Shown here: positions 6,710 to 12,944 of the stretch, piece by piece
How the letters are laid out: every line of letters starts with the position of its first letter
How positions within the stretch are numbered: the stretch's first letter is position 1
Assembly (NCBI GenBank): GCA_035763085.1
Contig: DASUBV010000355.1
Span: 1 to 37,874, forward strand
Source of the DNA: DASUBV01 sp035763085
GTDB taxonomy: Bacteria > Actinomycetota > Actinomycetes > Streptosporangiales > Streptosporangiaceae
Direction: 5' to 3'
Length of the DNA: 37,874 nt
The notes under the pieces: model-generated
The model's database searches: none
What the model was told of the DNA's origin: nothing
Seen by the model: the letters and a program-made list of their open reading frames with translations, nothing else
Program-made: the position numbers and the translations under genes

Positions 6710-7738
6710 ATGACCTCTGCGCCGGACCGTTCCCGGGTACGCCTGCCGGGCATCAGCTCTCGTGCTTACGAGCACCCTGCCGACCGCTCCGCGCTTGTCG
6801 CGCTGCGCAAGCTCACGGGCTTCGACACAATCCTCAAGAACCTGGCCGGGCTGTTCAGCGACCGGGCTTTGCGGCTGATGTTCCTGGCGAGCGCTGTCCG
6901 GGCGTCCGAGGAGCAGTTCCCGCAGCTATACCACGATTTGCTCGACGGCTGCTACATCCTGGACCTGCCCCGGGTGCCCGAGCTGTACATCAGCCAGAAC
7001 CCCGAGGCGAACGCGATGGCGCTGGGCACCGACAAGCCGTTCGTCGTGATCACCTCCGGCCTGGTCGACCTGATGGACCCCGAGGAGATGCGGTTCATCA
7101 TCGGCCACGAGCTCGGGCACGTGCTGTCGGGTCACTCGGTCTACCGGACGATGCTGTACTACATGGTGGCGCTGGCCAGCCGGCTGGCGTTCATCCCGTT
7201 CGCCTGGATCGGGTTCAAGGCGGTCATCTGGGGCCTGGAGGAATGGCACCGCAAGTCGGAGCTGTCCTGCGACCGGGCGGGCCTGCTGGCCGGCCAGGAC
7301 GAGGCGGCGGGACGCCGGGCCCTGATGAAGCTGGCGGCCGGCTCCAGGCTGTCGGAGCTGAGCCACGACGCTTTCCACCAGCAGGCCCGCGAGTACGACG
7401 CGGTCCCCGACGTCCGGGAGGGCCTGCTCAAGCTGCTGCAGCTGCAGGGCACCACGCACCCGTTCGCGGTGATCCGGTTCGCCGAGCTGGACCGCTGGGC
7501 CAGCGACGGTGAGTTCCGCGACATCCTGGCGGGCAACTACCCGCGGCGCGACGACGACACCGACACCTCGGTGCAGGACGAGTTCCGGTCGGCGGCCAAG
7601 TCCTACCAGGAGTCGTGGAACCGCAGCTCGGACCCCCTGATCGGGGCCGTCCGCGGGGTCGCGGAGACGGCCGTGGGCGCGGGCGAGCGGCTGCTGAACC
7701 GGTTCGGCGGGGGCTCGCGCCGGGACGACGACGAGTAA
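6710..7738 (+). CDS. M48 family membrane metallopeptidase (HtpX-like)
   Basis: Zinc metalloprotease of 342 aa. The zinc-binding HELGH is at residues 133-137 within RFIIGHELGHVLSGH, and the third ligand glutamate is probably E184 in WHRKSELSCDRAG. The segment between them (about 148-176, YYMVALASRLAFIPFAWIGFKAVIWGL) is hydrophobic and fits a membrane hairpin, as in HtpX/Ste24-type proteases. ALGTDKPFVVITSGLVDLM before the motif is typical of the family. The C-terminal 100 residues are charged and follow the catalytic domain. Such enzymes are often involved in membrane protein quality control; the substrate here is unknown. It is alone on the plus strand between two minus-strand units and converges on helD with 36 bp between stops. 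Confidence 0.92.
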   Translation: MTSAPDRSRVRLPGISSRAYEHPADRSALVALRKLTGFDTILKNLAGLFSDRALRLMFLASAVRASEEQFPQLYHDLLDGCYILDLPRVPELYISQNPEANAMALGTDKPFVVITSGLVDLMDPEEMRFIIGHELGHVLSGHSVYRTMLYYMVALASRLAFIPFAWIGFKAVIWGLEEWHRKSELSCDRAGLLAGQDEAAGRRALMKLAAGSRLSELSHDAFHQQAREYDAVPDVREGLLKLLQLQGTTHPFAVIRFAELDRWASDGEFRDILAGNYPRRDDDTDTSVQDEFRSAAKSYQESWNRSSDPLIGAVRGVAETAVGAGERLLNRFGGGSRRDDDE

Positions 7739-7774
7739 CGGAGCTGCCGCCACCTCAGCCCCGCCCGCGGCCAG

Positions 7775-10090
7775 CTAGCCGGCCGTGACCACGCCGGCGA
7801 CCTCGGCGGCGCTGCTGACCGGGGCTAGCCGGTCCAGCACCGCGGGCAGCGGCCCGGCGTGCACGACGCCGGCCCGCTGGGTGGCCCGGGTCAGGGCCAC
7901 GTACAGGTCGCTGAGGCCGCGCGGCGAGGAGTCCAGCACCTCGCCGGGCTCGGCGATCAGCACCGAGTCGAACTCCAGGCCCTTGGCCTGCCGCACGGTC
8001 AGCACCACGACAGAGCTGGTCAGGTCCGGGTCGGCACCCACCGCGGTGCCGGGCAGCCTGGCGCTGACGGCCGCGGCCAGCTCCGTCAGCCGGTCGCCGG
8101 GCACGATCACCGCGAGCTTGCCGTCGCCGGTCTGGGCGGCCAGCGCGACGGCAGCCTCGGCCACCGCCCCGGCCAGCCCGCCCGCCGGAGCGGCCAGCCG
8201 CCACGGCGTGGCTCCCGAGGAGCGGACCGAGCGCGGCGCCTCCAGGGCCGGGTCGATCCCGGCCAGCACGTCGGCGGCGATGTCCATGACCTCCGCGGGC
8301 GCGCGGTAGTTGATGGTCAGCTCGGCCAGCCGCCACCGGTCCTTCGCATACGGCGCGAGGGCCTGGTCCCAGGACGGCAGCCCGGCCAGGTCGCCGGTCT
8401 GGGCGATGTCGCCGACGATGGTCATGGACTTGACCGGCACCCGGCGCATCAGCATCCGCCAGGCCATCTCCGACAGCTCCTGCGCCTCGTCCACGACGAT
8501 GTGGCCGAACGCCCAGGTCCGGTCGGCGGCGGCGCGCTCGGCCGGGGTGAGGTTCTCCTCGTTCTCATACCGCGCGGCCAGCGCGCTGGCGTCCAGCACG
8601 TCGGCGCCCATCAGCAGCTCCGGGTCGTCGTCATCGTCGCGGCCGATGATGTCCAGCACGCCCTGGGCGTAGGCCTCCTGCAGGCGGCGGCGCCGGTCCC
8701 GCTCGGCCTGCCTGGCCCGGTCGTCCTCGCCGAGCAGCTCGGCGGCCTCATCCAGCAGCGGCACGTCGGCCGGGGTCCAGCCGGCGTCGCGGTCCCGCAG
8801 CAGCAGATCCCGCTCGGCCGGGGTCAGGGCGGAGGCAGCAGCCGCCAGCCGCCGCTTCGAGCTGAGCAGGCCGCCGATCAGCTGCTCGGGCGTCAGCACC
8901 GGCCACAGCTTGTCGATGGCGGCCCGGACAGCGGGCTCGGACCGCAGCTCAGCGCGCAGCTCGTCCACGTCCTCCCGGCCGAGCAGGTTCGGGCCGCCCA
9001 GCACGTTGCGGCCGAGGCTGGCCGCGGCCTGCTCGGTCAGCGCGCTGATCACCTCGCGGGCGAAGACGGCGCGGGCCAGGTTGTGCGGGCGGCGGGACCG
9101 GCGGGCGCGCTCGCGGGCCCGCGAGACGATCTTGCCGGTCAGCGAGAGCTCCTGGCGGTCCACCATGATCTTGATGGGCTCGCGCGGGGCCTGCTGACGG
9201 TCCCGGACGGCGGCGGCCACCACCTTGGCCATGACGATCCGGCCCTTCACCGCGGCGGCCCGGGCCGGCTCGGAGCCGGCGGCGCTGATGCCGGGATACA
9301 GGTCGCCGATCGTGGACAGCAGGACGCTGGTCTCGCCCAGGGACGGAAGAACCTGCCCGATGTAGCGCAGGAACGTGGCGTTCGGGCCGACCACGAGGAC
9401 GCCGCGCTTCTCCAGCTGGCGGCGGTAGGTATAGAGCAGGTAGGCGGCCCGGTGCAGGGCCACGGCGGTCTTGCCGGTGCCCGGCCCGCCCTGGACCACC
9501 AGCACGCCGTCCAGGCCGGACCGGATGATGTGGTCCTGCTCGGCCTGAATGGTCTCCACGATGTCGGACATGGTGCCGGTCCGGCTGGCGTTCAGCGCGG
9601 CCAGCAGCGCCGACTCGCCGGTCAGGCCCTCATGCCGGGAGGGATCGGCCGAGGCCAGGTCGAGCACCTCGTCATCGAAGCTGATCAGCTTGCGGTCCCG
9701 CGTCTTCATATGCCGGCGGACCCGGACGTCGCCCGGCGATGCGGCGGTCGCCAGGTAGAACGGCCGGGCGGCATCGGCCCGCCAGTCCATGAGCAGCTGG
9801 TCATAGTCATCGTTGTCGGCGTGAATGCCGATCCGGCCGATGTAGCGCAGCTCGCCGTCATTGAATTCGAGCCGGCCGAAAACCAGCCCGTGGCCGGCCG
9901 CGTCGAGCTGAGCGAGCCGCTGCCGGTAGCTGGCGCTGAATGCATCGCGCTCGGTGCGGGCCTGCGGAGTGCCCCCGACCTGCCGCAGGACGCTGGCCAG
10001 CCGGGCCGCTGCTTGTTCCCGGAGATCGTCGAGCCGGCCGTAGAGAACGGAAATGTATTCCTGCTCGCGACCGGTTTCCTCGTTTGACAA
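7775..10090 (-). CDS. helD: HelD/HelR-type RNA polymerase-recycling ATPase (UvrD/Rep-like)
   Basis: A 771-aa superfamily-1 helicase-like ATPase of the actinobacterial HelD class, which removes RNA polymerase from stalled or non-productive complexes; HelR members protect RNAP from rifamycins. The N-terminus (about 1-65) is a charged helical region fitting the coiled-coil arm that enters the RNAP secondary channel. Walker A is GGPGTGKT (201-208) and Walker B is VVDEAQ (about 525). YVALTRATQRAGVVH is the C-terminal SF1 motif. An acidic insert, GRDDDDDPELLMG (near 483), lies where HelD proteins carry the loop that reaches the active-site channel. The start is TTG at 10090 with AGGAG 5 nt upstream. 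The start region is overlapped by a strong plus-strand promoter of a predicted small RNA. Confidence 0.9.
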   Translation of the reverse strand: MSNEETGREQEYISVLYGRLDDLREQAAARLASVLRQVGGTPQARTERDAFSASYRQRLAQLDAAGHGLVFGRLEFNDGELRYIGRIGIHADNDDYDQLLMDWRADAARPFYLATAASPGDVRVRRHMKTRDRKLISFDDEVLDLASADPSRHEGLTGESALLAALNASRTGTMSDIVETIQAEQDHIIRSGLDGVLVVQGGPGTGKTAVALHRAAYLLYTYRRQLEKRGVLVVGPNATFLRYIGQVLPSLGETSVLLSTIGDLYPGISAAGSEPARAAAVKGRIVMAKVVAAAVRDRQQAPREPIKIMVDRQELSLTGKIVSRARERARRSRRPHNLARAVFAREVISALTEQAAASLGRNVLGGPNLLGREDVDELRAELRSEPAVRAAIDKLWPVLTPEQLIGGLLSSKRRLAAAASALTPAERDLLLRDRDAGWTPADVPLLDEAAELLGEDDRARQAERDRRRRLQEAYAQGVLDIIGRDDDDDPELLMGADVLDASALAARYENEENLTPAERAAADRTWAFGHIVVDEAQELSEMAWRMLMRRVPVKSMTIVGDIAQTGDLAGLPSWDQALAPYAKDRWRLAELTINYRAPAEVMDIAADVLAGIDPALEAPRSVRSSGATPWRLAAPAGGLAGAVAEAAVALAAQTGDGKLAVIVPGDRLTELAAAVSARLPGTAVGADPDLTSSVVVLTVRQAKGLEFDSVLIAEPGEVLDSSPRGLSDLYVALTRATQRAGVVHAGPLPAVLDRLAPVSSAAEVAGVVTAG

Positions 10091-10112
10091 CCGGGCTCCT
10101 TTCCGGTATTAT
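10084..10112 (+). promoter_or_regulatory. Near-consensus sigma-A promoter of the predicted small RNA
   Basis: TTGACA (10084-10089), exactly 17 bp, TATTAT (10107-10112). This is the best match to a vegetative promoter I noticed in the window. It lies across the helD start codon and Shine-Dalgarno but points the other way. Predicted start of transcription is about 10118-10120. Confidence 0.75.
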
Positions 10113-10166
10113 CAATAAGCGATTGTTAGTTCTTGAGCATTAATCAGCTGATCGTCAATAATACCG
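10104..10166. repeat. 9-bp perfect inverted repeat framing the helD leader
   Basis: CGGTATTAT at 10104-10112 and its exact reverse complement at 10158-10166, with 45 nt between. Each arm contains a TATTAT box, one on each strand, so the two potential promoters face each other. The intervening DNA is AT-rich and contains the palindrome ATCAGCTGAT (10143-10152). It could be a pair of operator half-sites or duplicated promoter cores. Confidence 0.6.
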
Positions 10167-10186
10167 TTCTGCGGACCCTGTCTGGA
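10158..10186 (-). promoter_or_regulatory. Possible promoter of helD facing the small-RNA promoter
   Basis: On the minus strand TATTAT (10163-10158) has TCCAGA (10186-10181) 17 bp upstream. The -10 is good but the -35 is poor. It would give a leader of about 60 nt containing a 4-codon frame (ATG CTC AAG AAC TAA from 10140). The real helD promoter could be elsewhere. Confidence 0.35.
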
Positions 10187-10216
10187 CACCGTCTCACCCT
10201 GGGGCGGTGTCTTTTT
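10184..10216 (+). terminator. Intrinsic terminator of the predicted small RNA
   Basis: Positions 10185-10195 pair with 10201-10211 as 11 continuous pairs (two G:U) around the loop ACCCU, with a further possible G:U pair outside, followed directly by TTTTT (10212-10216). Intrinsic terminators with a U-tract are uncommon in such GC-rich DNA, which makes this one stand out. Confidence 0.8.
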
Positions 10217-10234
10217 AGTTTGCGCGGTGTTTCG

Positions 10235-10263
10235 CGCTGCGCGGGCGCCTCGTCCGCGCAGCG
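10235..10263 (-). terminator. Probable obgE terminator hairpin
   Basis: CGCTGCGCGG (10235-10244) is exactly complementary to CCGCGCAGCG (10254-10263), a 10-bp stem with a 9-nt loop, about 155 nt after the obgE stop and before helD. There is no U-tract. It also lies just beyond the small-RNA terminator on the other strand. Confidence 0.5.
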
Positions 10264-10417
10264 TGGCTATCAAAAATAGCGCATGCTCCGGATTACCTGA
10301 GGCGGCGCGAATTCCCGCCGGCCGGGCCTGGTCCCTGGCGGTGGCCACGATCAGCGGCCGGCCTGGCGCGTGCGCGGCATCGACCAGCACCCGGGCTCCG
10401 GCGCTTGCGGCCGCGGC
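10264..10417 (-). other. obgE-helD gap, proximal part: possible decayed coding remnant
   Basis: After the obgE stop the minus strand keeps GC-rich third positions for about 50 codons (reading ARVLVDAAHAPGRPLIVATA, then later EHALFLIATLRGRG) before turning A-rich. The pattern vaguely recalls the last strand and helix of a STAS (anti-sigma antagonist) domain. No RBS or plausible complete gene is present. proB, which normally follows obgE, is not recognisable here. Confidence 0.2.
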
Positions 10418-11779
10418 TTAGCTGACGCGGTCGTCGGTGCCGCGCGGGCCGAGCACGCCCCCGGCGGCCACGGCCGGGTCCCAGTCGAACACCACGGCGT
10501 TGTCCTCGGGCCCGATGATGACCTCGGCGCCGGGCCGGGCGCCGGCCTCGGCCAGGGCGTCCTCGACACCGAGCCGGTTCAGCCGGTCGGCCAGGTAGCC
10601 GACGGCTTCATCGTTACTGAAATCGGTCTGCAGGACCCACCGGCGCGGCTTGTCCCCGCGGATGATGAAGCTGTTGTCGCCGGCCCGGACCACCTCGAAC
10701 TCCGGTCCGGCGACGGGCGCGGGCCGGATGACCAGCCGGGTGGGCTCGGGCGGCGGCGCGGCCGCCCGCGCCTCCTCGATCACGGCGGCAAGGGTGAAGG
10801 CGAGCTCGCGCAGGCCCTCGGTGCTGGCCGCCGAGGCCTGGCGGACAGTCAGGCCGCGAGCCTCCAGGTCGGGGGTGACCAGGTCGGCGAGGTCACGGGC
10901 GTCGGGCACGTCAACCTTGTTCAGCACCACGACGCGCGGCCGGGACGCCAGGCTGGCGCCGGTCTCGGCCTCGTAGGCAGTCAGCTCGGCCTCGATCACG
11001 TCGAGGTCGGTGATCGGATCGCGGCCGGGTTCCTCGGTGGCGCAGTCCAGGACGTGCACCAGGACGCTGCAGCGCTCGACGTGCCGCAGGAAGTCCAGGC
11101 CCAGGCCCTTGCCCTGGCTGGCGCCGGGGATGAGGCCGGGCACGTCGGCGACGACGAACTGGGTCGCGCCGGCCTCGACGACGCCGAGGTTCGGGGTCAG
11201 CGTGGTGAAGGGGTAGCTGGCGATCTTCGGCCGGGCCGCGGACATCGCAGCGATCAGCGAGGACTTTCCGGCGTTCGGGAAGCCGACCAGCCCCGCGTCG
11301 GCGACGGTCTTCAGCTCCAGGACGAGTTGCCGCTCGGCGCCCGGCTCGCCGCGCAGGGCGAAGCCGGGTGCCTTGCGCCTGGTGGAGGCCAGGGCCGCGT
11401 TGCCGAGCCCGCCCCGGCCGCCGGTGGCAGCGATGAACCGGGTTCCGGCGCCGGTCAGGTCGGCCACGACGGCGCCGTCGGGGGTCTTGACCACGGTGCC
11501 GTCGGGCACCTTGATGACCAGGTCGGAGCCGTCGGCGCCGTTGCGGTGATTGCCGGAGCCGGGAGCGCCGTTCCCGGCGCGCCGCACGGGCCTGCGGTGG
11601 AAGTCCAGCAGCGTGGCCGCCGAGGGATCGACCTCGAGGATGACGTTGCCGCCCCGGCCGCCGTTGCCGCCGTTCGGGCCGCCGAGCGGCTTGAACTTCT
11701 CCCGGTGGATGGAGGCGCAGCCGTGCCCGCCATCGCCGGCGTGCACGCGCACCTCGGCCTGATCGGCGAACTCCGCCAC
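10418..11779 (-). CDS. obgE: GTPase Obg (CgtA)
   Basis: Ribosome-associated Obg GTPase, 453 aa, needed for 50S maturation and linked to the stringent response and (in Streptomyces) to differentiation. Three domains can be seen. The glycine-rich OBG fold is at 1-158 (GDGGHGCASIHREKF, GGNGGRGGNV). The GTPase domain has P-loop GFPNAGKSS (166-174), switch motif DVPGLIPGASQGKGLG and NKVD. The C-terminal OCT domain (about 350-430, WVLQTDFSNDEAVGYLADRLNRLGVEDAL) is present as in many Gram-positives. It starts with GTG at 11779, with GGAAGG about 11 nt upstream. A strong hairpin separates it from rpmA, so it has its own transcript start or reads through. Confidence 0.98.
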   Translation of the reverse strand: MAEFADQAEVRVHAGDGGHGCASIHREKFKPLGGPNGGNGGRGGNVILEVDPSAATLLDFHRRPVRRAGNGAPGSGNHRNGADGSDLVIKVPDGTVVKTPDGAVVADLTGAGTRFIAATGGRGGLGNAALASTRRKAPGFALRGEPGAERQLVLELKTVADAGLVGFPNAGKSSLIAAMSAARPKIASYPFTTLTPNLGVVEAGATQFVVADVPGLIPGASQGKGLGLDFLRHVERCSVLVHVLDCATEEPGRDPITDLDVIEAELTAYEAETGASLASRPRVVVLNKVDVPDARDLADLVTPDLEARGLTVRQASAASTEGLRELAFTLAAVIEEARAAAPPPEPTRLVIRPAPVAGPEFEVVRAGDNSFIIRGDKPRRWVLQTDFSNDEAVGYLADRLNRLGVEDALAEAGARPGAEVIIGPEDNAVVFDWDPAVAAGGVLGPRGTDDRVS

Positions 11780-11868
11780 GATTTGTCCCTTCCTGGCCGC
11801 GCCGCTCTGGACCGCTCCCGTGCAGCGCCCGGCCGGCTAACCCGCCGGAGCCACTGTTACCAGCGTGC

Positions 11869-11904
11869 ATGGAGGGGCGGGCCGTAGCCGGCCCGCCCCT
11901 CCAT
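11869..11904 (-). terminator. Terminator of rplU-rpmA
   Basis: A perfect 15-bp stem (11869-11883 with 11890-11904) with a 6-nt loop, about 120 nt after the rpmA stop. There is no U-tract, but the stem is very stable and symmetric, so it would work in both directions. Confidence 0.8.
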
Positions 11905-12024
11905 CGTGCTTGCTTGTGCCCGCCAGCGCCTGTCTTCCCGAGGACCGGCGGCCTGGCGACGGGCCGCCGTCACGAGTGACGCTAACCTGCACGCGGTCCT
12001 GTCGCTCCGGTGCAACCGGGCTGA

Positions 12025-12303
12025 CTAGCCCGCCGGCGCGGGCTCTGGCACCTCGGCCGGGACCACGCTGACGGCGCGGCGGCCGCGCCGGGTCCCGAAC
12101 TCCACCCGGCCGGGAACCAGCGCGAACAGCGTGTCATCGCCGCCACGGCCGACGCCGACGCCGGGGTGGAAGTGAGTCCCGTGCTGGCGCACGATGATCT
12201 CGCCGGCGCCCACCAGCTGGCCGCCGAAGCGCTTCACGCCGAGCCGCTGGGCGTTGGAGTCGCGCCCGTTCCGGCTGGAGGAGGCGCCCTTCTTGTGTGC
12301 CAT
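12025..12303 (-). CDS. rpmA: 50S ribosomal protein bL27
   Basis: bL27, 92 aa, sits at the peptidyl-transferase centre; its N-terminus reaches the tRNA acceptor ends. The start MAHKKGASSSRNGRDSNAQR is the normal mature-type N-terminus, so no N-terminal cleavage as in Firmicutes is expected. FGGQ, RQHGTHFHPG and VGRGGDDTLFAL are all conserved. The ATG at 12303 has AAGGA about 7 nt upstream. It starts one nucleotide after the rplU stop (12305), in the universal rplU-rpmA operon. Confidence 0.98.
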   Translation of the reverse strand: MAHKKGASSSRNGRDSNAQRLGVKRFGGQLVGAGEIIVRQHGTHFHPGVGVGRGGDDTLFALVPGRVEFGTRRGRRAVSVVPAEVPEPAPAG

Positions 12304-12304
12304 C

Positions 12305-12715
12305 TCAGTCCTTCTTCCCGGAACTCGCCTTGGCCTTGGCGGTGCTGGCCTTAGCGGCGCCAGCCTTCGCCGTGCTGGCCTTGGCGCCGCCGCCCCTGGC
12401 CGCCGTGCCACCGCTGATGCCAGTGATCCGCACCTGGGTGTACTTCTGCCGGTGGCCAAGCCGACGGCGGTAGCCGGTCTTGTTCTTGTAGAGGATCATG
12501 TTGATCTTGGGGCCGGCGGTGGCACCCAGGATCTCCGCAGTGACCTCGTAGCGGCCGAGCTCCGCCGGGTCGCTGACCACGGTGCCGTCGTCAACGACCA
12601 GCACGGCGGGCAGCGTCACGCTAGAGCCGACGTCACCGGCGAGCTTGTCAACCGTCAGGACGTCGTCAACCGACGCCTTCTCCTGCCTGCCGCCGCAGCG
12701 CACGATCGCGTACAC
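12305..12715 (-). CDS. rplU: 50S ribosomal protein bL21
   Basis: bL21, 136 aa, a 23S-rRNA-binding protein of the large subunit. The core is typical: MYAIVRCGGRQEKASVDD, VTAEILG, GPKINMILYKNKTGYRRRLGHRQKYTQVRITGI. After residue 103 it has an extra Lys/Ala-rich tail (repeats of KASTAKAGAAK type) of about 33 residues that goes beyond the usual end. Similar basic tails occur in other actinomycete ribosomal proteins. It starts with GTG at 12715, with AGGGAG about 10 nt upstream. The 229-bp leader up to the rne stop contains the rne terminator hairpin and probably the rplU promoter, but I see no L21-type leader structure that I can name. Confidence 0.97.
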   Translation of the reverse strand: MYAIVRCGGRQEKASVDDVLTVDKLAGDVGSSVTLPAVLVVDDGTVVSDPAELGRYEVTAEILGATAGPKINMILYKNKTGYRRRLGHRQKYTQVRITGISGGTAARGGGAKASTAKAGAAKASTAKAKASSGKKD

Positions 12716-12907
12716 CGAGAACTCTCTCCCTTTGCGCCAGCCCTGCCACTCAAGGCCGGGGGCCGCGCATGTCTGCGCGGCTCAGCATCCTTGAACCAGG
12801 GGGCCTGTCCGTGTCGCGCACCGCCCGCCCGGCTGACGTGCAGCCTGAGCTATCCCATGCGCCGACGACACAGAATATCAGACCCTGCGGTACAACCCGA
12901 CGCCATC

Positions 12908-12933
12908 GGCCAGCCCGCCGAGGCGGGCCGGCC
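12908..12933 (-). terminator. Hairpin after rne
   Basis: GGCCAGCCCGCC and GGCGGGCCGGCC pair with one mismatch (12908-12919 with 12922-12933) about 12 nt after the rne stop. A GC-rich terminator without a U-tract. Confidence 0.6.
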
Positions 12934-12944
12934 CAGGCGACGGG

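Larger units (their letters stand above)
10119..10216 (+). ncRNA. Predicted small RNA, about 98 nt, antisense to the helD leader
   Basis: Three independent signals agree. First, a TTGACA-17-TATTAT promoter places the 5' end near 10119. Second, a textbook intrinsic terminator ends it at 10216. Third, there is no credible reading frame and the composition is far more AT-rich than its surroundings. The 3' half carries the terminator hairpin and a small CCG-UUCUG-CGG hairpin (10164-10174); the 5' half is mostly unstructured. Nucleotides from about 10119 to 10150 are complementary to the helD 5' leader, assuming helD starts near 10150. It does not have the runs of six C in hairpin loops of the actinobacterial 6C RNA, and it is much shorter than Ms1. 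I do not recognise a named family. Confidence 0.65.

Noticed and set aside
7859..10087. 742-codon plus-strand frame opposite helD
   Set aside because: Antisense shadow of helD; His/Gln/Gly-rich composition with no recognisable domain. The same holds for the long frames opposite rne (14310-16352), mrdA (22968-25136) and mreD (25129-26781).
10119..10216. Assigning the predicted small RNA to 6C RNA, Ms1 or 6S-like RNA
   Set aside because: No C-rich hairpin loops as in 6C RNA, far shorter than Ms1, and no large open-bubble fold as in 6S RNA.
12716..12944. Ribosomal-protein leader (L21 type) upstream of rplU
   Set aside because: Apart from the rne terminator hairpin I could not fold a convincing leader structure. 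Promoter-like pieces (TTGTAC, TATTCT) do not have proper spacing.
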